A program made the translations under genes and the position numbers. Positions 23,892 to 33,402 of a stretch of DNA of 39,349 nt are shown in pieces. The notes under the pieces were generated by a model. It saw only the letters and a program-made list of their open reading frames with translations. It was not told where the DNA came from and did not search any database. The DNA lies in assembly GCF_001401805.1 (NCBI RefSeq), contig NZ_LKDW01000037.1:1-39349 (forward strand), in the 5' to 3' direction. The stretch comes from Pseudoalteromonas sp. P1-25. Its GTDB lineage: Bacteria; Pseudomonadota; Gammaproteobacteria; Enterobacterales; Alteromonadaceae. Position 1 is the stretch's first letter. Every line of letters begins with the position of its first letter.

Positions 23892-24174
23892 CTTTTTTAC
23901 AGCGTTTAAGTTTTTCGCGCTTGGCAGAAATGTAAGCGCCTAAAAAACAGCTCGCCATTAACGTAAGCCATAGTAATGTTCCTTGCTCTACATGCAGTGC
24001 AATACAGCAAAAAGCTAACGACACTAATGCATTTAGCATGGCCCCCAACCAGTAATGGTTTACGGGGTTATCGCATTGGCCGGCCTGTGTGCAAGCACAA
24101 TAGTTTGCTTTATAAAAACAATACACACTGGCGCCACAAAAAATGAGCCCCGCAATAATAAGTAATATGATCAC
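23851..24174 (-). CDS. Small membrane protein of unknown function
   Basis: This 107-residue protein has three likely membrane segments (about 1-20 IILLIIAGLIFCGASVYCF, 42-60, and 68-85) and a basic C-terminus (AKREKLKRCKKAN). The first loop holds a Cys cluster, CACTQAGQC, after YKANY. The start is GTG 24174, supported by an AAGGAAG Shine-Dalgarno 7 nt upstream. It converges with the HD-GYP gene and overlaps its end by 41 bp. I do not recognise the family. Confidence 0.65.
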   Translation of the reverse strand: MIILLIIAGLIFCGASVYCFYKANYCACTQAGQCDNPVNHYWLGAMLNALVSLAFCCIALHVEQGTLLWLTLMASCFLGAYISAKREKLKRCKKANSTNALLTNEPN

Positions 24175-24455
24175 CTATTTGCTTCCTTTGTGATTTTGTA
24201 ACGAGTTTAAAATGCACGGAATTACAAGTCAATCTAAATGATAATTAATTACAATTAGAGTATAAACTCTAATAGCACATTTCTGCTCCGATGAGTTTTA
24301 AATAGTTGTTAAAATGTAGTTAAAAAACGTGTTTTTTGGTGTTTTTTGTCGCTTTGTTACAGTTTTTTATAAAAAATTAAGGTAGTGTAGCCAAGTTTAA
24401 AATCCTAATAACAACACATAGATACCCAAACGCCTGTTTGGTTAAGGACACAACA

Positions 24456-25724
24456 ATGAAATTTTCTAAAACTCTAATCGCAGCTTCGCTTGCGTTAGTA
24501 TCTGCAGATACATTTGCTGCTGCGTTTCAGTTAGCTGAGCAAAACGCATCAGGCCTTGGCCGTGCATACGCCGGTGAAGCATCTATCGCTGACGACGCCT
24601 CTGTTGTTGCTCGTAACCCCGCATTAATGACTTTATTTAAAGATAAGCAATTGAGTGTTGCAGCTATTGCTGTAGTGCCAGATGTAAGCATTGAAGGTGA
24701 GTCTACTAACAATGGTATAGACCCAAGTGCGTTAGATGACGACAGCATTGCGCCAAGCGCAGTGGTACCAGCCGCTTACTTTACTATGCCTTACAACGAT
24801 AAAGTATCAGTAGGTTTTGGTGCGTTTTCTAACTTTGGTTTATCTACAGAGTTTAACGATGACTACGTAGCGGGCCAAATTGCTGGTGAAACAGAAATTT
24901 TGACCGTTAACTTTAATGCAAGCGTTGCATACAAAGTAACAGAGCAATTTAGCTTTGGTGTTGGCTTAAACTACATTTATGCTGATGCAACAGTAATTCG
25001 TAAAGTAGGCGCTAATGCAAGTGGTATTGATTTTGGTGCTGATGCAGTAAACCTTCAAGGTGATGACACCGGCCTAGGCTTAAATGTGGGCTTAATGTAC
25101 CAATTAGACGAAAACAGCCGCTTTGGTTTTAACTATCGTAGCGAAACAGATATTACCTTCGAAGGTGATTTCTCAAATGAGCTACCAGTACAAGTAGGCG
25201 GCACAGGTGGTGCACAATTACCTGGCTCAGTAGATTTAACACTTCCAGCAATTGCTGAATTTTCTGGTTCACATCAGCTAGATGAAAAACTTGGATTACA
25301 CTACAGCGTATTATGGACAGGCTGGAGCAGCTTTGAGTCACTAGAAGCACAGGTAACGTTACCAACAGGCGACAAGTTTATTGCATTTGAAAAGCAAGAG
25401 CAGTTTGATGATGCATTCCGTTACTCTATCGGCGCTGATTACCAATACAACGAAGACTTACTTCTTCGTGCAGGTGTAGCGTTTGATGAGTCGCCAGTAT
25501 CACAAACTCACCTTTCTATCTCTATTCCAGATACTGACCGTTTTTGGTTCTCGGTAGGTGGTAACTACGCAATCGATAAGCAATCAAATGTCGATTTAGG
25601 TGTAAGTGTTGTTCGCGGTAAAACACAAAACTTTACTGAAACTGATGACTCAGGCAGCCAGTGGGGCTTTGAGTCAAAAGGCCATGCCGTTGTTATTGGC
25701 GCTCAGTACAACTACAAGTTTTAA
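24456..25724 (+). CDS. FadL/OmpP1-family outer-membrane transport protein
   Basis: This 422-residue outer-membrane beta-barrel takes up long-chain fatty acids or other hydrophobic compounds. A signal peptide (about 1-23, cleaved near TFAAAF) is followed by the FadL plug signature QLAEQNASGLGRAYAGEASIADDASVVARNPALMT. Alternating strands follow, and the protein ends in an aromatic residue (AQYNYKF), as barrels do for BAM recognition. I chose ATG 24456 because AAGGA precedes it and the signal peptide starts there. It is monocistronic, with a strong terminator shared with valS. Confidence 0.93.
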   Translation: MKFSKTLIAASLALVSADTFAAAFQLAEQNASGLGRAYAGEASIADDASVVARNPALMTLFKDKQLSVAAIAVVPDVSIEGESTNNGIDPSALDDDSIAPSAVVPAAYFTMPYNDKVSVGFGAFSNFGLSTEFNDDYVAGQIAGETEILTVNFNASVAYKVTEQFSFGVGLNYIYADATVIRKVGANASGIDFGADAVNLQGDDTGLGLNVGLMYQLDENSRFGFNYRSETDITFEGDFSNELPVQVGGTGGAQLPGSVDLTLPAIAEFSGSHQLDEKLGLHYSVLWTGWSSFESLEAQVTLPTGDKFIAFEKQEQFDDAFRYSIGADYQYNEDLLLRAGVAFDESPVSQTHLSISIPDTDRFWFSVGGNYAIDKQSNVDLGVSVVRGKTQNFTETDDSGSQWGFESKGHAVVIGAQYNYKF

Positions 25725-25757
25725 TGTAGAAATGCCTTGTAGTTAATCGCAGGGCAC

Positions 25758-25795
25758 AAAAAAAGCCACTCACTTTAACAGTGAGCGGCTTTTTT
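25758..25795. terminator. Bidirectional terminator between fadL-like gene and valS
   Basis: AAAAAAGCC and CTCACT pair with AGTGAG and GGCTTTTTT around TTAAC, with one mismatch. A-run and T-run flank the stem, so it can serve both convergent transcripts. Confidence 0.9.
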
Positions 25796-25836
25796 AATGC
25801 CTATTAAATGATGTTAATAGGCATTTTTATGAAAGT

Positions 25837-28689
25837 TTATAAGCTCTCTATTTTAGTTTTTTGCTCAAGAAGCTTGGTTTTAGCATCAGTGAACTCAGCT
25901 AATTTAGCATTTTCTTTTGCAAGTACGGCTTCAGGTGCGTTGTTAACAAACTTTTCGTTAGCCAGCTTGTTTTGCACTTGGGCTAGGCCTTTTTCTGCTT
26001 TTTCGAGTTGCTTATTAATACGAGCAAGTTCTGCTTCAACATCGATTAAGCCCGCCATAGGGATCATAATTTCAAGGTTGCCAACATAAGAGGTTGCACA
26101 CGCGGGTGCATCGTCTTTGTTTTCAAGCAGGGTGAACGATTCAAGTTTAGCAAGCGAGGCAATAAATGACTCGTTCTCGTTAATACGGCGCACATCATCG
26201 CTTGATGCGTTAGCCAGTAACACGTTAAGTGGCTTACTTGGGCTAATGTCCATCTCACCACGAATAACACGAATTGCTAAAATAAACTGTTTAACCCACT
26301 CTAAGTCGTCCATAGCTTGGGCATCAACGTTTGCCTCATTATAAACAGGGAAGCCTTGTACCATGATGCTGGTGCCTGCTGTTTCAAGCCCTGCAAGTGG
26401 TGCAACGCGCTGCCAAATAGTTTCGGTAATGTATGGCATCATTGGGTGCATTAAGCGCAGTAAGCTTTCAAGCACGGTTATTAGCGTGTTACGAGTACCG
26501 CGTTGCTGTGCTTCATTGCCTTTAAATAATACCGGCTTAGTGAGCTCTAAATACCAATCACAGAACTGATTCCAAGTGAATTCGTAAAGCGTGTTAGCGG
26601 CTAAATCAAAGCGGTAGTTATCAAGGTGCTCAGTGTAGGTTTTAACCGTTGATTCAAATTGGCCTAAGATCCAACGATCGGCTAACGAAAACTCTTTTTC
26701 AGCATCGTTGAAGCCACAATCTTGCTCTTCTGTGTTCATTAATACGTAACGGCTTGCGTTCCATAGTTTATTACAGAAGTTACGGTAACCTTCAAGACGA
26801 TTCATATCCCAGTTGATATCACGACCGGTTGATGCCATTGCCGCAAGGGTAAAGCGAAGCGCATCGGTACCGTGTGCTTCAATACCATTTGCAAATACTT
26901 TGCGCGTGTCTTTTTCAATTTTAGCGGCAAGTTTAGGCTGCATCATGTTGCCAGTACGTTTTTGTACTAAATCTTCAAGCCCAATGCCGTCAATCATGTC
27001 CAGTGGGTCAAGTACGTTACCTTTTGACTTAGACATTTTATCGCCGTTGTCGTCACGTATAAGGCCCGTTACATACACTGTTTTAAACGGTACTTGCGGC
27101 TTACCATTTTCGTCTTTTATGAAGTGTAGCGTCATCATGATCATACGCGCAACCCAGAAGAAAATAATATCAAAGCCCGTTACTAACACGTCAGACGGGT
27201 GGAAGGTTTTTAAATCATCTGTGTTCTCCGGCCAACCTTGGGTTGAGAACGTCCACAGCGCAGATGAGAACCAAGTATCAAGTACATCTTCGTCTTGGCT
27301 TAGCGCAACATCATCGGCAATGTTGTTTTCACGGCGAACTTCTGCTTCATCGCGGCCAACGTAAACGTTGCCTTCGCTGTCGTACCAAGCCGGGATACGG
27401 TGACCCCACCAAAGCTGACGTGAAATACACCAATCTTGTACGTCGTTCATCCACGAGAAGTACATGTTCTCGTACTGTTTAGGCACAAACTGAATGTCGC
27501 CGTTTTTAACTGCATCTTTAGCAGGTTCTGCAAGTGGCGCAACACGTACATACCATTGGTCAGTAAGTAGTGGCTCAATAACCACACCAGAGCGGTCGCC
27601 GTAAGGTACAGTTAACGCATGGTCTTCTATTTTTTCAAGTAAACCAAGTTCTTCAAATTCTGCGATAATCGCTTTACGCGCAGCAAAACGGTCTAGACCG
27701 TGTAAGCGCTCAGGAATTGGTGCATCAAATTCAAGCTCTTTACCGTCAAAGGTGTATGTTTCACCTTGGCTAAGAATGGCAGCGTTTTTATCGAAAATAT
27801 TGATCATTGGCATTTTGTGACGCTTGCCAACTTCGTTATCGTTAAAGTCGTGTGCAGGGGTGATTTTTACACAACCTGTGCCTTTGTCTTTATCAGCGTG
27901 CTCATCTGCAACAATGGTGATACGACGATTTACAATAGGCAGTAAAATCTCTTTACCAATTAAATCTTGGTAGCGCTCGTCATCTGGATTAACCGCAACA
28001 CCTGAGTCACCTAACATGGTTTCAGGGCGAGTTGTTGCTACGACAATGTAATCTTTGCCGTCTTGTGTTTTAACGCCATCGGCAAGTGGGTAGCGCAGGT
28101 TCCACATGTGGCCTTGTTTGTCTTTGTTTTCAACTTCAAGGTCTGAGATAGCCGTGTGTAATTTTGGATCCCAGTTTACTAGGCGCTTACCGCGGTAAAT
28201 TAGGTTTTCTTTGTGAAGACGAACAAAGACTTCTTTAACTGCTTCTGATAAGCCATCGTCCATCGTAAAGCGTTCACGGTCCCAATCAACCGATGCGCCA
28301 AGACGACGAAGCTGTTTAGTGATAGTACCGCCAGATTCGTTTTTCCATTCCCAAATTTTATTAATAAAATCTTCGCGGCCTAAATCGTGACGTGTTTTAC
28401 CTTCTTCAGCGTGTAGTTTACGCTCAACCAACATTTGCGTTGCAATACCCGCGTGGTCAGTACCTACTTGCCATAATGTGTTGTTACCTTGCATACGCTT
28501 AAAACGCGTAAGGGTATCCATTATTGTATCTTGGAAGGCGTGGCCCATGTGCAAGCTACCGGTGACATTTGGCGGCGGGATCATAATTGAATACGGTACG
28601 CCTTGGCCAGATGGCTTAAAGTAGCCTTTTTGTTCCCAGTCTTGGTATAGCGACTGTTCAATATCTTGCGGATTGTAGGTTTTATCCAT
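25837..28689 (-). CDS. valS: Valyl-tRNA synthetase
   Basis: This class I synthetase charges tRNA-Val. Its 950 residues compare with 951 in E. coli. The HIGH motif appears as HMGH at residues 47-50 (PPPNVTGSLHMGHAF) and KMSKS near residue 550 (GDKMSKSKGN). Between them lies the CP1 editing domain (about 190-340, including TTRPETMLGDSGVAVNPDD). The C-terminal 70 residues form the tRNA-binding coiled coil (ELARINKQLEKAEKGLAQVQNKL). It is the third gene of pepA-holC-valS on the minus strand, 55 nt after holC. Confidence 0.98.
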   Translation of the reverse strand: MDKTYNPQDIEQSLYQDWEQKGYFKPSGQGVPYSIMIPPPNVTGSLHMGHAFQDTIMDTLTRFKRMQGNNTLWQVGTDHAGIATQMLVERKLHAEEGKTRHDLGREDFINKIWEWKNESGGTITKQLRRLGASVDWDRERFTMDDGLSEAVKEVFVRLHKENLIYRGKRLVNWDPKLHTAISDLEVENKDKQGHMWNLRYPLADGVKTQDGKDYIVVATTRPETMLGDSGVAVNPDDERYQDLIGKEILLPIVNRRITIVADEHADKDKGTGCVKITPAHDFNDNEVGKRHKMPMINIFDKNAAILSQGETYTFDGKELEFDAPIPERLHGLDRFAARKAIIAEFEELGLLEKIEDHALTVPYGDRSGVVIEPLLTDQWYVRVAPLAEPAKDAVKNGDIQFVPKQYENMYFSWMNDVQDWCISRQLWWGHRIPAWYDSEGNVYVGRDEAEVRRENNIADDVALSQDEDVLDTWFSSALWTFSTQGWPENTDDLKTFHPSDVLVTGFDIIFFWVARMIMMTLHFIKDENGKPQVPFKTVYVTGLIRDDNGDKMSKSKGNVLDPLDMIDGIGLEDLVQKRTGNMMQPKLAAKIEKDTRKVFANGIEAHGTDALRFTLAAMASTGRDINWDMNRLEGYRNFCNKLWNASRYVLMNTEEQDCGFNDAEKEFSLADRWILGQFESTVKTYTEHLDNYRFDLAANTLYEFTWNQFCDWYLELTKPVLFKGNEAQQRGTRNTLITVLESLLRLMHPMMPYITETIWQRVAPLAGLETAGTSIMVQGFPVYNEANVDAQAMDDLEWVKQFILAIRVIRGEMDISPSKPLNVLLANASSDDVRRINENESFIASLAKLESFTLLENKDDAPACATSYVGNLEIMIPMAGLIDVEAELARINKQLEKAEKGLAQVQNKLANEKFVNNAPEAVLAKENAKLAEFTDAKTKLLEQKTKIESL

Positions 28690-28744
28690 TACACAGAACC
28701 TTAAATAAGTACTTAAATTAGTTGGTTAGCTTTATCCTAAACGG

Positions 28745-29191
28745 CTAGCTATTAATCTCTTGCGTGCTGATATTGGCACCAAGTTGGCGCAGCTTTTTAA
28801 AGCGCTCACGAGCGGCTTGTTTAGCTACAGACTCTACTGGTACAAAATCAAAAACTTGGCTAAAGCGCCTAATAAAATCGGGCAGGTTATTAGCTAAGTT
28901 AATTAAAACGTTACGTTTGCCAACAGGAGGCGTGGTGCCTATTTCTACAGGCGCGCCGGCTTTTGGGCCTTCGCCTTGCAGGTTATGCGGCACAAAACTG
29001 TCGGGATCAAATGCCCAAATGGTTTCGTCAATGGCATAGGCGGTGTGTTCGTTATCAACAAAAATAAACACACGGTTCCCTAAACGATACTGCTCTGCGG
29101 CAATTTGAGCTGCTAAAGCAAAATGATCATCAGGCTTAGCTTTTGATTCATCCTCTTGCTTTAGAACGAAAAATTGGGCATTCATGTTCAT
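28745..29191 (-). CDS. holC: DNA polymerase III chi subunit (HolC)
   Basis: HolC links the clamp loader to SSB at the replication fork. The protein has about 148 residues, as in E. coli (147). Family blocks are clear: FALAAQIAAEQYRLGNRVFIFVDNEHTAYAIDETIWAF, SFVPHNLQGEGPKAGAPVEI and FDFVPVESVAKQAARERFKKLR. The start is uncertain between ATG 29191 and ATG 29185; both lack a clear Shine-Dalgarno, and longer in-frame starts add residues not seen in the family. It lies between pepA and valS, the E. coli order. Confidence 0.94.
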   Translation of the reverse strand: MNMNAQFFVLKQEDESKAKPDDHFALAAQIAAEQYRLGNRVFIFVDNEHTAYAIDETIWAFDPDSFVPHNLQGEGPKAGAPVEIGTTPPVGKRNVLINLANNLPDFIRRFSQVFDFVPVESVAKQAARERFKKLRQLGANISTQEINS

Positions 29192-29306
29192 TGTATCGGG
29201 GTTTCCCATGACATTGAATGTGCACATAGTTGATACACATAAATTAAGAGGCAGATTTTGCCATATAACGGGGTTTGCTTCAATTAATACACAGATAATT
29301 AAGGCA

Positions 29307-29332
29307 ATAAAAAGGCGCCAAACGGCGCCTTA
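29307..29332 (-). terminator. Intrinsic terminator after pepA
   Basis: On the minus strand AAGGCGCC and GGCGCCTT form a GC-rich 8-bp stem around GTTT, followed by TTTA. It ends the pepA transcript before holC, so holC-valS may have a separate promoter or depend on read-through. Confidence 0.8.
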
Positions 29333-29351
29333 AAACAAGCTAAGCAGATTA

Positions 29352-30863
29352 TTAATCGTGTGCAGCTTCGCTTACTCCAGCTCGGTTTAATAAATACTGA
29401 GTAAGCATAGGAACAGGGCGCCCCGTTGCGCCTTTTTTAGCACCACTGCGCCACGCTGTACCGGCGACATCTAAGTGTGCCCAGTTATATTTTTTAGTAA
29501 ACTTAGATAAGAAACACGCTGCGGTAATAGTACCTGCAGAGCGCCCGCCTAAGTTTGTAAAATCGGCAAATGGGCTATCGAGTTGATCTTGATAGTCATC
29601 CCACAGTGGTAACTGCCATGCGCGGTCGCCACTTTGCTCAGACGCTTTTAATAAATCATGCGCCAGTGGATTGTGATTTGACAGTAAACCCGTAGCGTGT
29701 GCGCCAAGGGCAACAATACACGCACCGGTAAGTGTTGCTACGTCAATGACTGTATCTGGGTCAAAACGCTCAACGTACGTGAGTGCATCACATAATACTA
29801 AGCGGCCTTCAGCATCAGTATTAAGCACTTCAACTGTTTGTCCCGACATGGTTGTTAAAATATCACCAGGGCGATACGCATTAGAGCTTGGCATGTTTTC
29901 ACAGCCAGCTAACACGCCAATTACGTTAATAGGCAGCTGCATTTGGGCCAGTGCACGCATAGCACCAATAACACCAGCTGCACCGCCCATGTCGTATTTC
30001 ATTTCATCCATGGCTTCACCTGGCTTAATTGAAATACCGCCTGAATCAAACGTTAAACCTTTACCTACTAGCACAATAGGCGCTTGCTCATCGCTTGCAC
30101 CTTTGTAGTTAATAACCGACATAACCGATTCGTTATCACTGCCGCGACCAACTGCTAAGTACGAGTTCATACCTAGCTCGGCCATTTTTTCTTCGCCAAT
30201 AATATCAACGGTGATGTTGTCAAAATTGCTAGCCAGCTCTTGCGCTTGTTCGCCTAAGTAAGCGGGATTACAAATATTGGGTGGCATGTTGGCTACGTCT
30301 TTACATAGCTTACTACCTGCGGCAATGGCTAAACCATGCTCAATAGCGCTTTCACCAATGGTCAGCTCGCGACGCGTGGGTACGTTAAACACAATTTTAC
30401 GAAGTGGACGACGAGGGTCTACTTTTTTGCTTTTTAGCTGGTTAAATGTGTATAAACAATCTTGTGTTGTTTCTACCGCTTGGCGAACCTTCCAGTAGGT
30501 ATCACGGCCTTTAACGTGTTGCTCTGTTAAAAAGCATACCGCTTCCATTGAGCCGGTTTCGTTTAAGGTATTAATTGTTTTAGAAATTATTTGCTTATAT
30601 TGCTTATCATCAAGCTCGCGCTCTTTACCACAGCCAACAAGCAATACGCGCTCGCTTAAAACGTTAGGTACATGATGCAATAATAAAACTTGCCCCGGCT
30701 TACCTTCTAAATCGCCACGGCGTAGTAAATTTGAGATATAACCATCGCTGATTTTATCGAGTTGTTCACCAATGGGGGATAACCTACGTGGTTCGTAAAC
30801 ACCAACGACAATACACGCGCTGCGCTGTTTTTCTGGGCTACCACTTTTTACGTTAAATTCCAT
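29352..30863 (-). CDS. pepA: Leucyl aminopeptidase (PepA, M17)
   Basis: This hexameric dizinc/manganese aminopeptidase has 503 residues, the same as E. coli PepA, which is also a DNA-binding accessory protein in Xer recombination and carAB control. The M17 signature NTDAEGRLVLCDAL lies near residue 350, and the metal-binding stretch GKGLTFDSGGISIKPGEAMDEMKYDMGGAA lies upstream of it. The N-terminal domain (about 1-160) is typical. CAGGAG precedes the ATG. It is divergent from lptF-lptG across about 300 bp, the E. coli arrangement. Confidence 0.98.
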   Translation of the reverse strand: MEFNVKSGSPEKQRSACIVVGVYEPRRLSPIGEQLDKISDGYISNLLRRGDLEGKPGQVLLLHHVPNVLSERVLLVGCGKERELDDKQYKQIISKTINTLNETGSMEAVCFLTEQHVKGRDTYWKVRQAVETTQDCLYTFNQLKSKKVDPRRPLRKIVFNVPTRRELTIGESAIEHGLAIAAGSKLCKDVANMPPNICNPAYLGEQAQELASNFDNITVDIIGEEKMAELGMNSYLAVGRGSDNESVMSVINYKGASDEQAPIVLVGKGLTFDSGGISIKPGEAMDEMKYDMGGAAGVIGAMRALAQMQLPINVIGVLAGCENMPSSNAYRPGDILTTMSGQTVEVLNTDAEGRLVLCDALTYVERFDPDTVIDVATLTGACIVALGAHATGLLSNHNPLAHDLLKASEQSGDRAWQLPLWDDYQDQLDSPFADFTNLGGRSAGTITAACFLSKFTKKYNWAHLDVAGTAWRSGAKKGATGRPVPMLTQYLLNRAGVSEAAHD

Positions 30864-31171
30864 TGTTACTCCTGGTTGTGAGTCATATACGTTATTAATA
30901 GGGGCTAAAAAAATAAAATCTAGTCTTAGCTACGTAACTTATGTAGGGATAATCTTAATTTTAGCTGATTTTTTCTGACTCTTACTGTGTAATTGAACTT
31001 TATATGTTTAAGGGCTACTAATGCAACAATATATCGTGCACTTAGGTAGGATAATTAATTTTGTTAGCTTATAATAACGACTTATTTACCAGATAAAACT
31101 GGGTAAAATAGCTACTTTATTATCAAATTATCACTATTGTAGTGAAATTCTATGTTTAACAGGGGCGAGCA
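30864..31171. promoter_or_regulatory. Divergent promoter region between pepA and lptF
   Basis: This 308-bp AT-rich stretch holds no gene. On the minus strand TTGCAT (at 31021-31026) and TATAAA (at 30999-31004), 16 nt apart, make a possible pepA promoter with a leader of about 130 nt. I see no convincing promoter for lptF; several AT-rich -10-like hexamers near 31075-31115 are candidates only. Confidence 0.4.
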
Positions 31172-32284
31172 TTGCTTATTTTTCGTTATTTGACCGCTGA
31201 GGTTTTAAAATCGCAGGTCGCCGTATTTTTAACTTTAATGACCATTTTTGTGTCACAAAAGTTTGTGGTTATTTTAGGTGATGCCTCAGAAGGGAGCATT
31301 CCTGCCAAATTAGTATTATCGATGATTGCGCTTAAATTGCCGCAACTAGCCTCGCTGATCCTGCCATTAAGTATATTTTTGGGCATAATTTTAGCCTACA
31401 GCCGCATTTACGCCGACAGCGAAATGACTGTGCTCAAAGCGTGTGGGGTGAGCGAATGGTACGTGGTACGCGTCACTTTAATTTCGAGCGTGGGTTTGGC
31501 TATATTAGCAGCCTCACTGACCATGTACCTTGCGCCATGGGCCAGCGAGCAAGAGTACCAATTAAAAGAACAAGCTAAGGCCGATGCGGGTTTATCAGCC
31601 TTAAGAGCGGGGCGGTTTCAACAAACCGGTAACGAAAAAGCCGTGGTGTTTATTCATAACATTGAAAACGGCGGTAAAGAACTTAATAAAGTATTTGTAG
31701 CGCAGCTTCCCGATACTGAAAAAGATGACCTTGCACGTTTAGTATATGCCGAGCAAGGTGTGGTGGTAGAGGCTGTAAACGGTGAGCAGCAATTAGTGCT
31801 AACTGATGGCAAACGCTACGAAACCGATGGCCAAACACCGGCCCTTAATTTAACGCAGTTTGATGGCTACAGCGTACAAATACGCGAGCAAGAAATAGAG
31901 CATCAGCGCCGTAAATTAGAAGCGATACCTACTAATCAGTTATTACCACTTAACACCTCTGAGTCAATTGCTCAGTGGCAGTGGCGCATTGCCATACCGC
32001 TTTCTATTCCGTTACTCACCTTAATAGCAGTACCGCTAAGTGTGGTTAATCCGCGCCAAGGTAAGTTTGCTAAATTAGTGCCAGCCATTAGCTTGTACTT
32101 GGGTTATTTTATCTTACTCAATGCCGCAAAATTTGCTGTAGAAGATGGCAAAATACCGCCTTCAATCGGCTTGTGGTGGATTCACTTAAGTGCTTTGTTT
32201 ATAGGCAGTTTATTAATTATAAAAGGTCGCCCACTAGGGGCCTGGCTTAAAGCCGTTGTAACAAAACGGGAGTTAAGCGCATGA
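31172..32284 (+). CDS. lptF: LPS export permease LptF
   Basis: With LptG and the LptB ATPase, LptF extracts lipopolysaccharide from the inner membrane and passes it to LptC/LptA. The 370 residues hold three N-terminal membrane segments, a periplasmic jellyroll (about 135-260) and three C-terminal membrane segments. The N-terminus follows E. coli LptF closely (IFRYLTAEVLKSQ, then SQKFVVILGDASEGSIPAKLVLSMI, and YADSEMTVLKACGVS). The start is a TTG at 31172 with GGGGCGAG upstream; no ATG or GTG fits. The stop overlaps the lptG start as ATGA. Confidence 0.96.
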   Translation: MLIFRYLTAEVLKSQVAVFLTLMTIFVSQKFVVILGDASEGSIPAKLVLSMIALKLPQLASLILPLSIFLGIILAYSRIYADSEMTVLKACGVSEWYVVRVTLISSVGLAILAASLTMYLAPWASEQEYQLKEQAKADAGLSALRAGRFQQTGNEKAVVFIHNIENGGKELNKVFVAQLPDTEKDDLARLVYAEQGVVVEAVNGEQQLVLTDGKRYETDGQTPALNLTQFDGYSVQIREQEIEHQRRKLEAIPTNQLLPLNTSESIAQWQWRIAIPLSIPLLTLIAVPLSVVNPRQGKFAKLVPAISLYLGYFILLNAAKFAVEDGKIPPSIGLWWIHLSALFIGSLLIIKGRPLGAWLKAVVTKRELSA

Positions 32285-33348
32285 TGAAAACACTCGATTG
32301 GTACTTAGGCCGCAGCATTTTACAAACCACTGGATTTGCTTTGTTGGTGCTAGTAGGGATTAGTACATTAATTAAATTTATTGATCAGCTAAAGTCGGTA
32401 GGTCGTGGCAGTTACGATTTAATGACCGCTACTTTATATACTTTTTACAGTATGCCAGGCGACTTAGTTATATTTTTCCCGATGGCTGCGCTTATTGGTG
32501 GCTTAACTGGGCTTGGTGCACTGGCTTCAAATAGTGAGTTAGTGGTTATGCAAGCTGCGGGTATGTCGCGCTTACAAATTATAGGCTCGGTAATGAAAAC
32601 CGCCGTGTTTATGGCTGTGTGCATGATGGCCCTTGGTGAATGGGGCGCACCCGAGGCGCAACAACACGCCAAAGAAATGCGTAATCAGGCAATACATGGT
32701 GGCGACGTGTTTAATGCACAAAAAGGCGTATGGGCTAAAGATGGCAATAACTTTATTAATATTGAAGATGTAGATCAAAGTGGCCGCTTAAACGGTGTAC
32801 ATATGTATCACTTTGACAAGTCACTCGATTTAACTCAAATCACTAAAGCTAAAGTTGCTATTGGCCGTGACGAAGGTTGGCTATTACGCGATGTAAATAA
32901 GGTTCATATTAGTGATGAGCAAATAAGCAGTGAGCACATAGATGAAGAGTTTTACCCATCGCAATTAACGGGCGAAAAGCTTGGGGTGGTATCGGTGAAA
33001 CCTGAGTCGCTTTCGTTTACAGGGCTTTGGTCATACTTAGGATACTTACAGCAAAATGAGCAAGATACCAGCACCTATGAGTTGGCTTTGTGGCGTAAGC
33101 TAATGCAGCCAGTCTCTGTTGCCGTTATGCTACTAGTTGCACTGTCGTTTATATTTGGCCCTTTACGTACCGTAACTATGGGCGCGCGCATCATTATGGG
33201 TGTAGTAACAGGGATTGTATTTCACTTAACAAATGAGATATTTGGTCCAGTCGTAATGGTTTATCAAATACCCGCAATTATAGGCGCGGTATTGCCAAGT
33301 GTATTGTTTATAGGCTTTGCTACATATTTAATGAATAAACGGGTATAG
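32281..33348 (+). CDS. lptG: LPS export permease LptG
   Basis: This is the second permease half of the LptB2FG exporter: 355 residues with six membrane segments around a periplasmic jellyroll (about 130-265). Family blocks are LDWYLGRSILQTTGFALLVLVGI, the coupling-helix region SNSELVVMQAAGMSRLQI, and FGPLRTVTMGARIIMGVVTG. The gene opens with two ATGs in a row overlapping the lptF stop, so either may start translation. It is followed within 20 nt by a strong terminator. Confidence 0.97.
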   Translation: MMKTLDWYLGRSILQTTGFALLVLVGISTLIKFIDQLKSVGRGSYDLMTATLYTFYSMPGDLVIFFPMAALIGGLTGLGALASNSELVVMQAAGMSRLQIIGSVMKTAVFMAVCMMALGEWGAPEAQQHAKEMRNQAIHGGDVFNAQKGVWAKDGNNFINIEDVDQSGRLNGVHMYHFDKSLDLTQITKAKVAIGRDEGWLLRDVNKVHISDEQISSEHIDEEFYPSQLTGEKLGVVSVKPESLSFTGLWSYLGYLQQNEQDTSTYELALWRKLMQPVSVAVMLLVALSFIFGPLRTVTMGARIIMGVVTGIVFHLTNEIFGPVVMVYQIPAIIGAVLPSVLFIGFATYLMNKRV

Positions 33349-33366
33349 CCGTTTATACATTGCATT

Positions 33367-33395
33367 AAAAAGGGTGACCAAGGGTCACCCTTTTT
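33367..33395. terminator. Bidirectional terminator between lptG and the RDD gene
   Basis: AAAAAGGGTGACC and GGTCACCCTTTTT form a perfect 13-bp stem with a 3-nt loop. The A-run and T-run at either side suit both convergent transcripts. Confidence 0.94.
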
Positions 33396-33402
33396 GCTTT
33401 TA

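Noticed and set aside
26813..27364. 183-residue open frame on the plus strand
   Set aside because: It is antisense to valS, Ser-rich, and has no Shine-Dalgarno or domain pattern.
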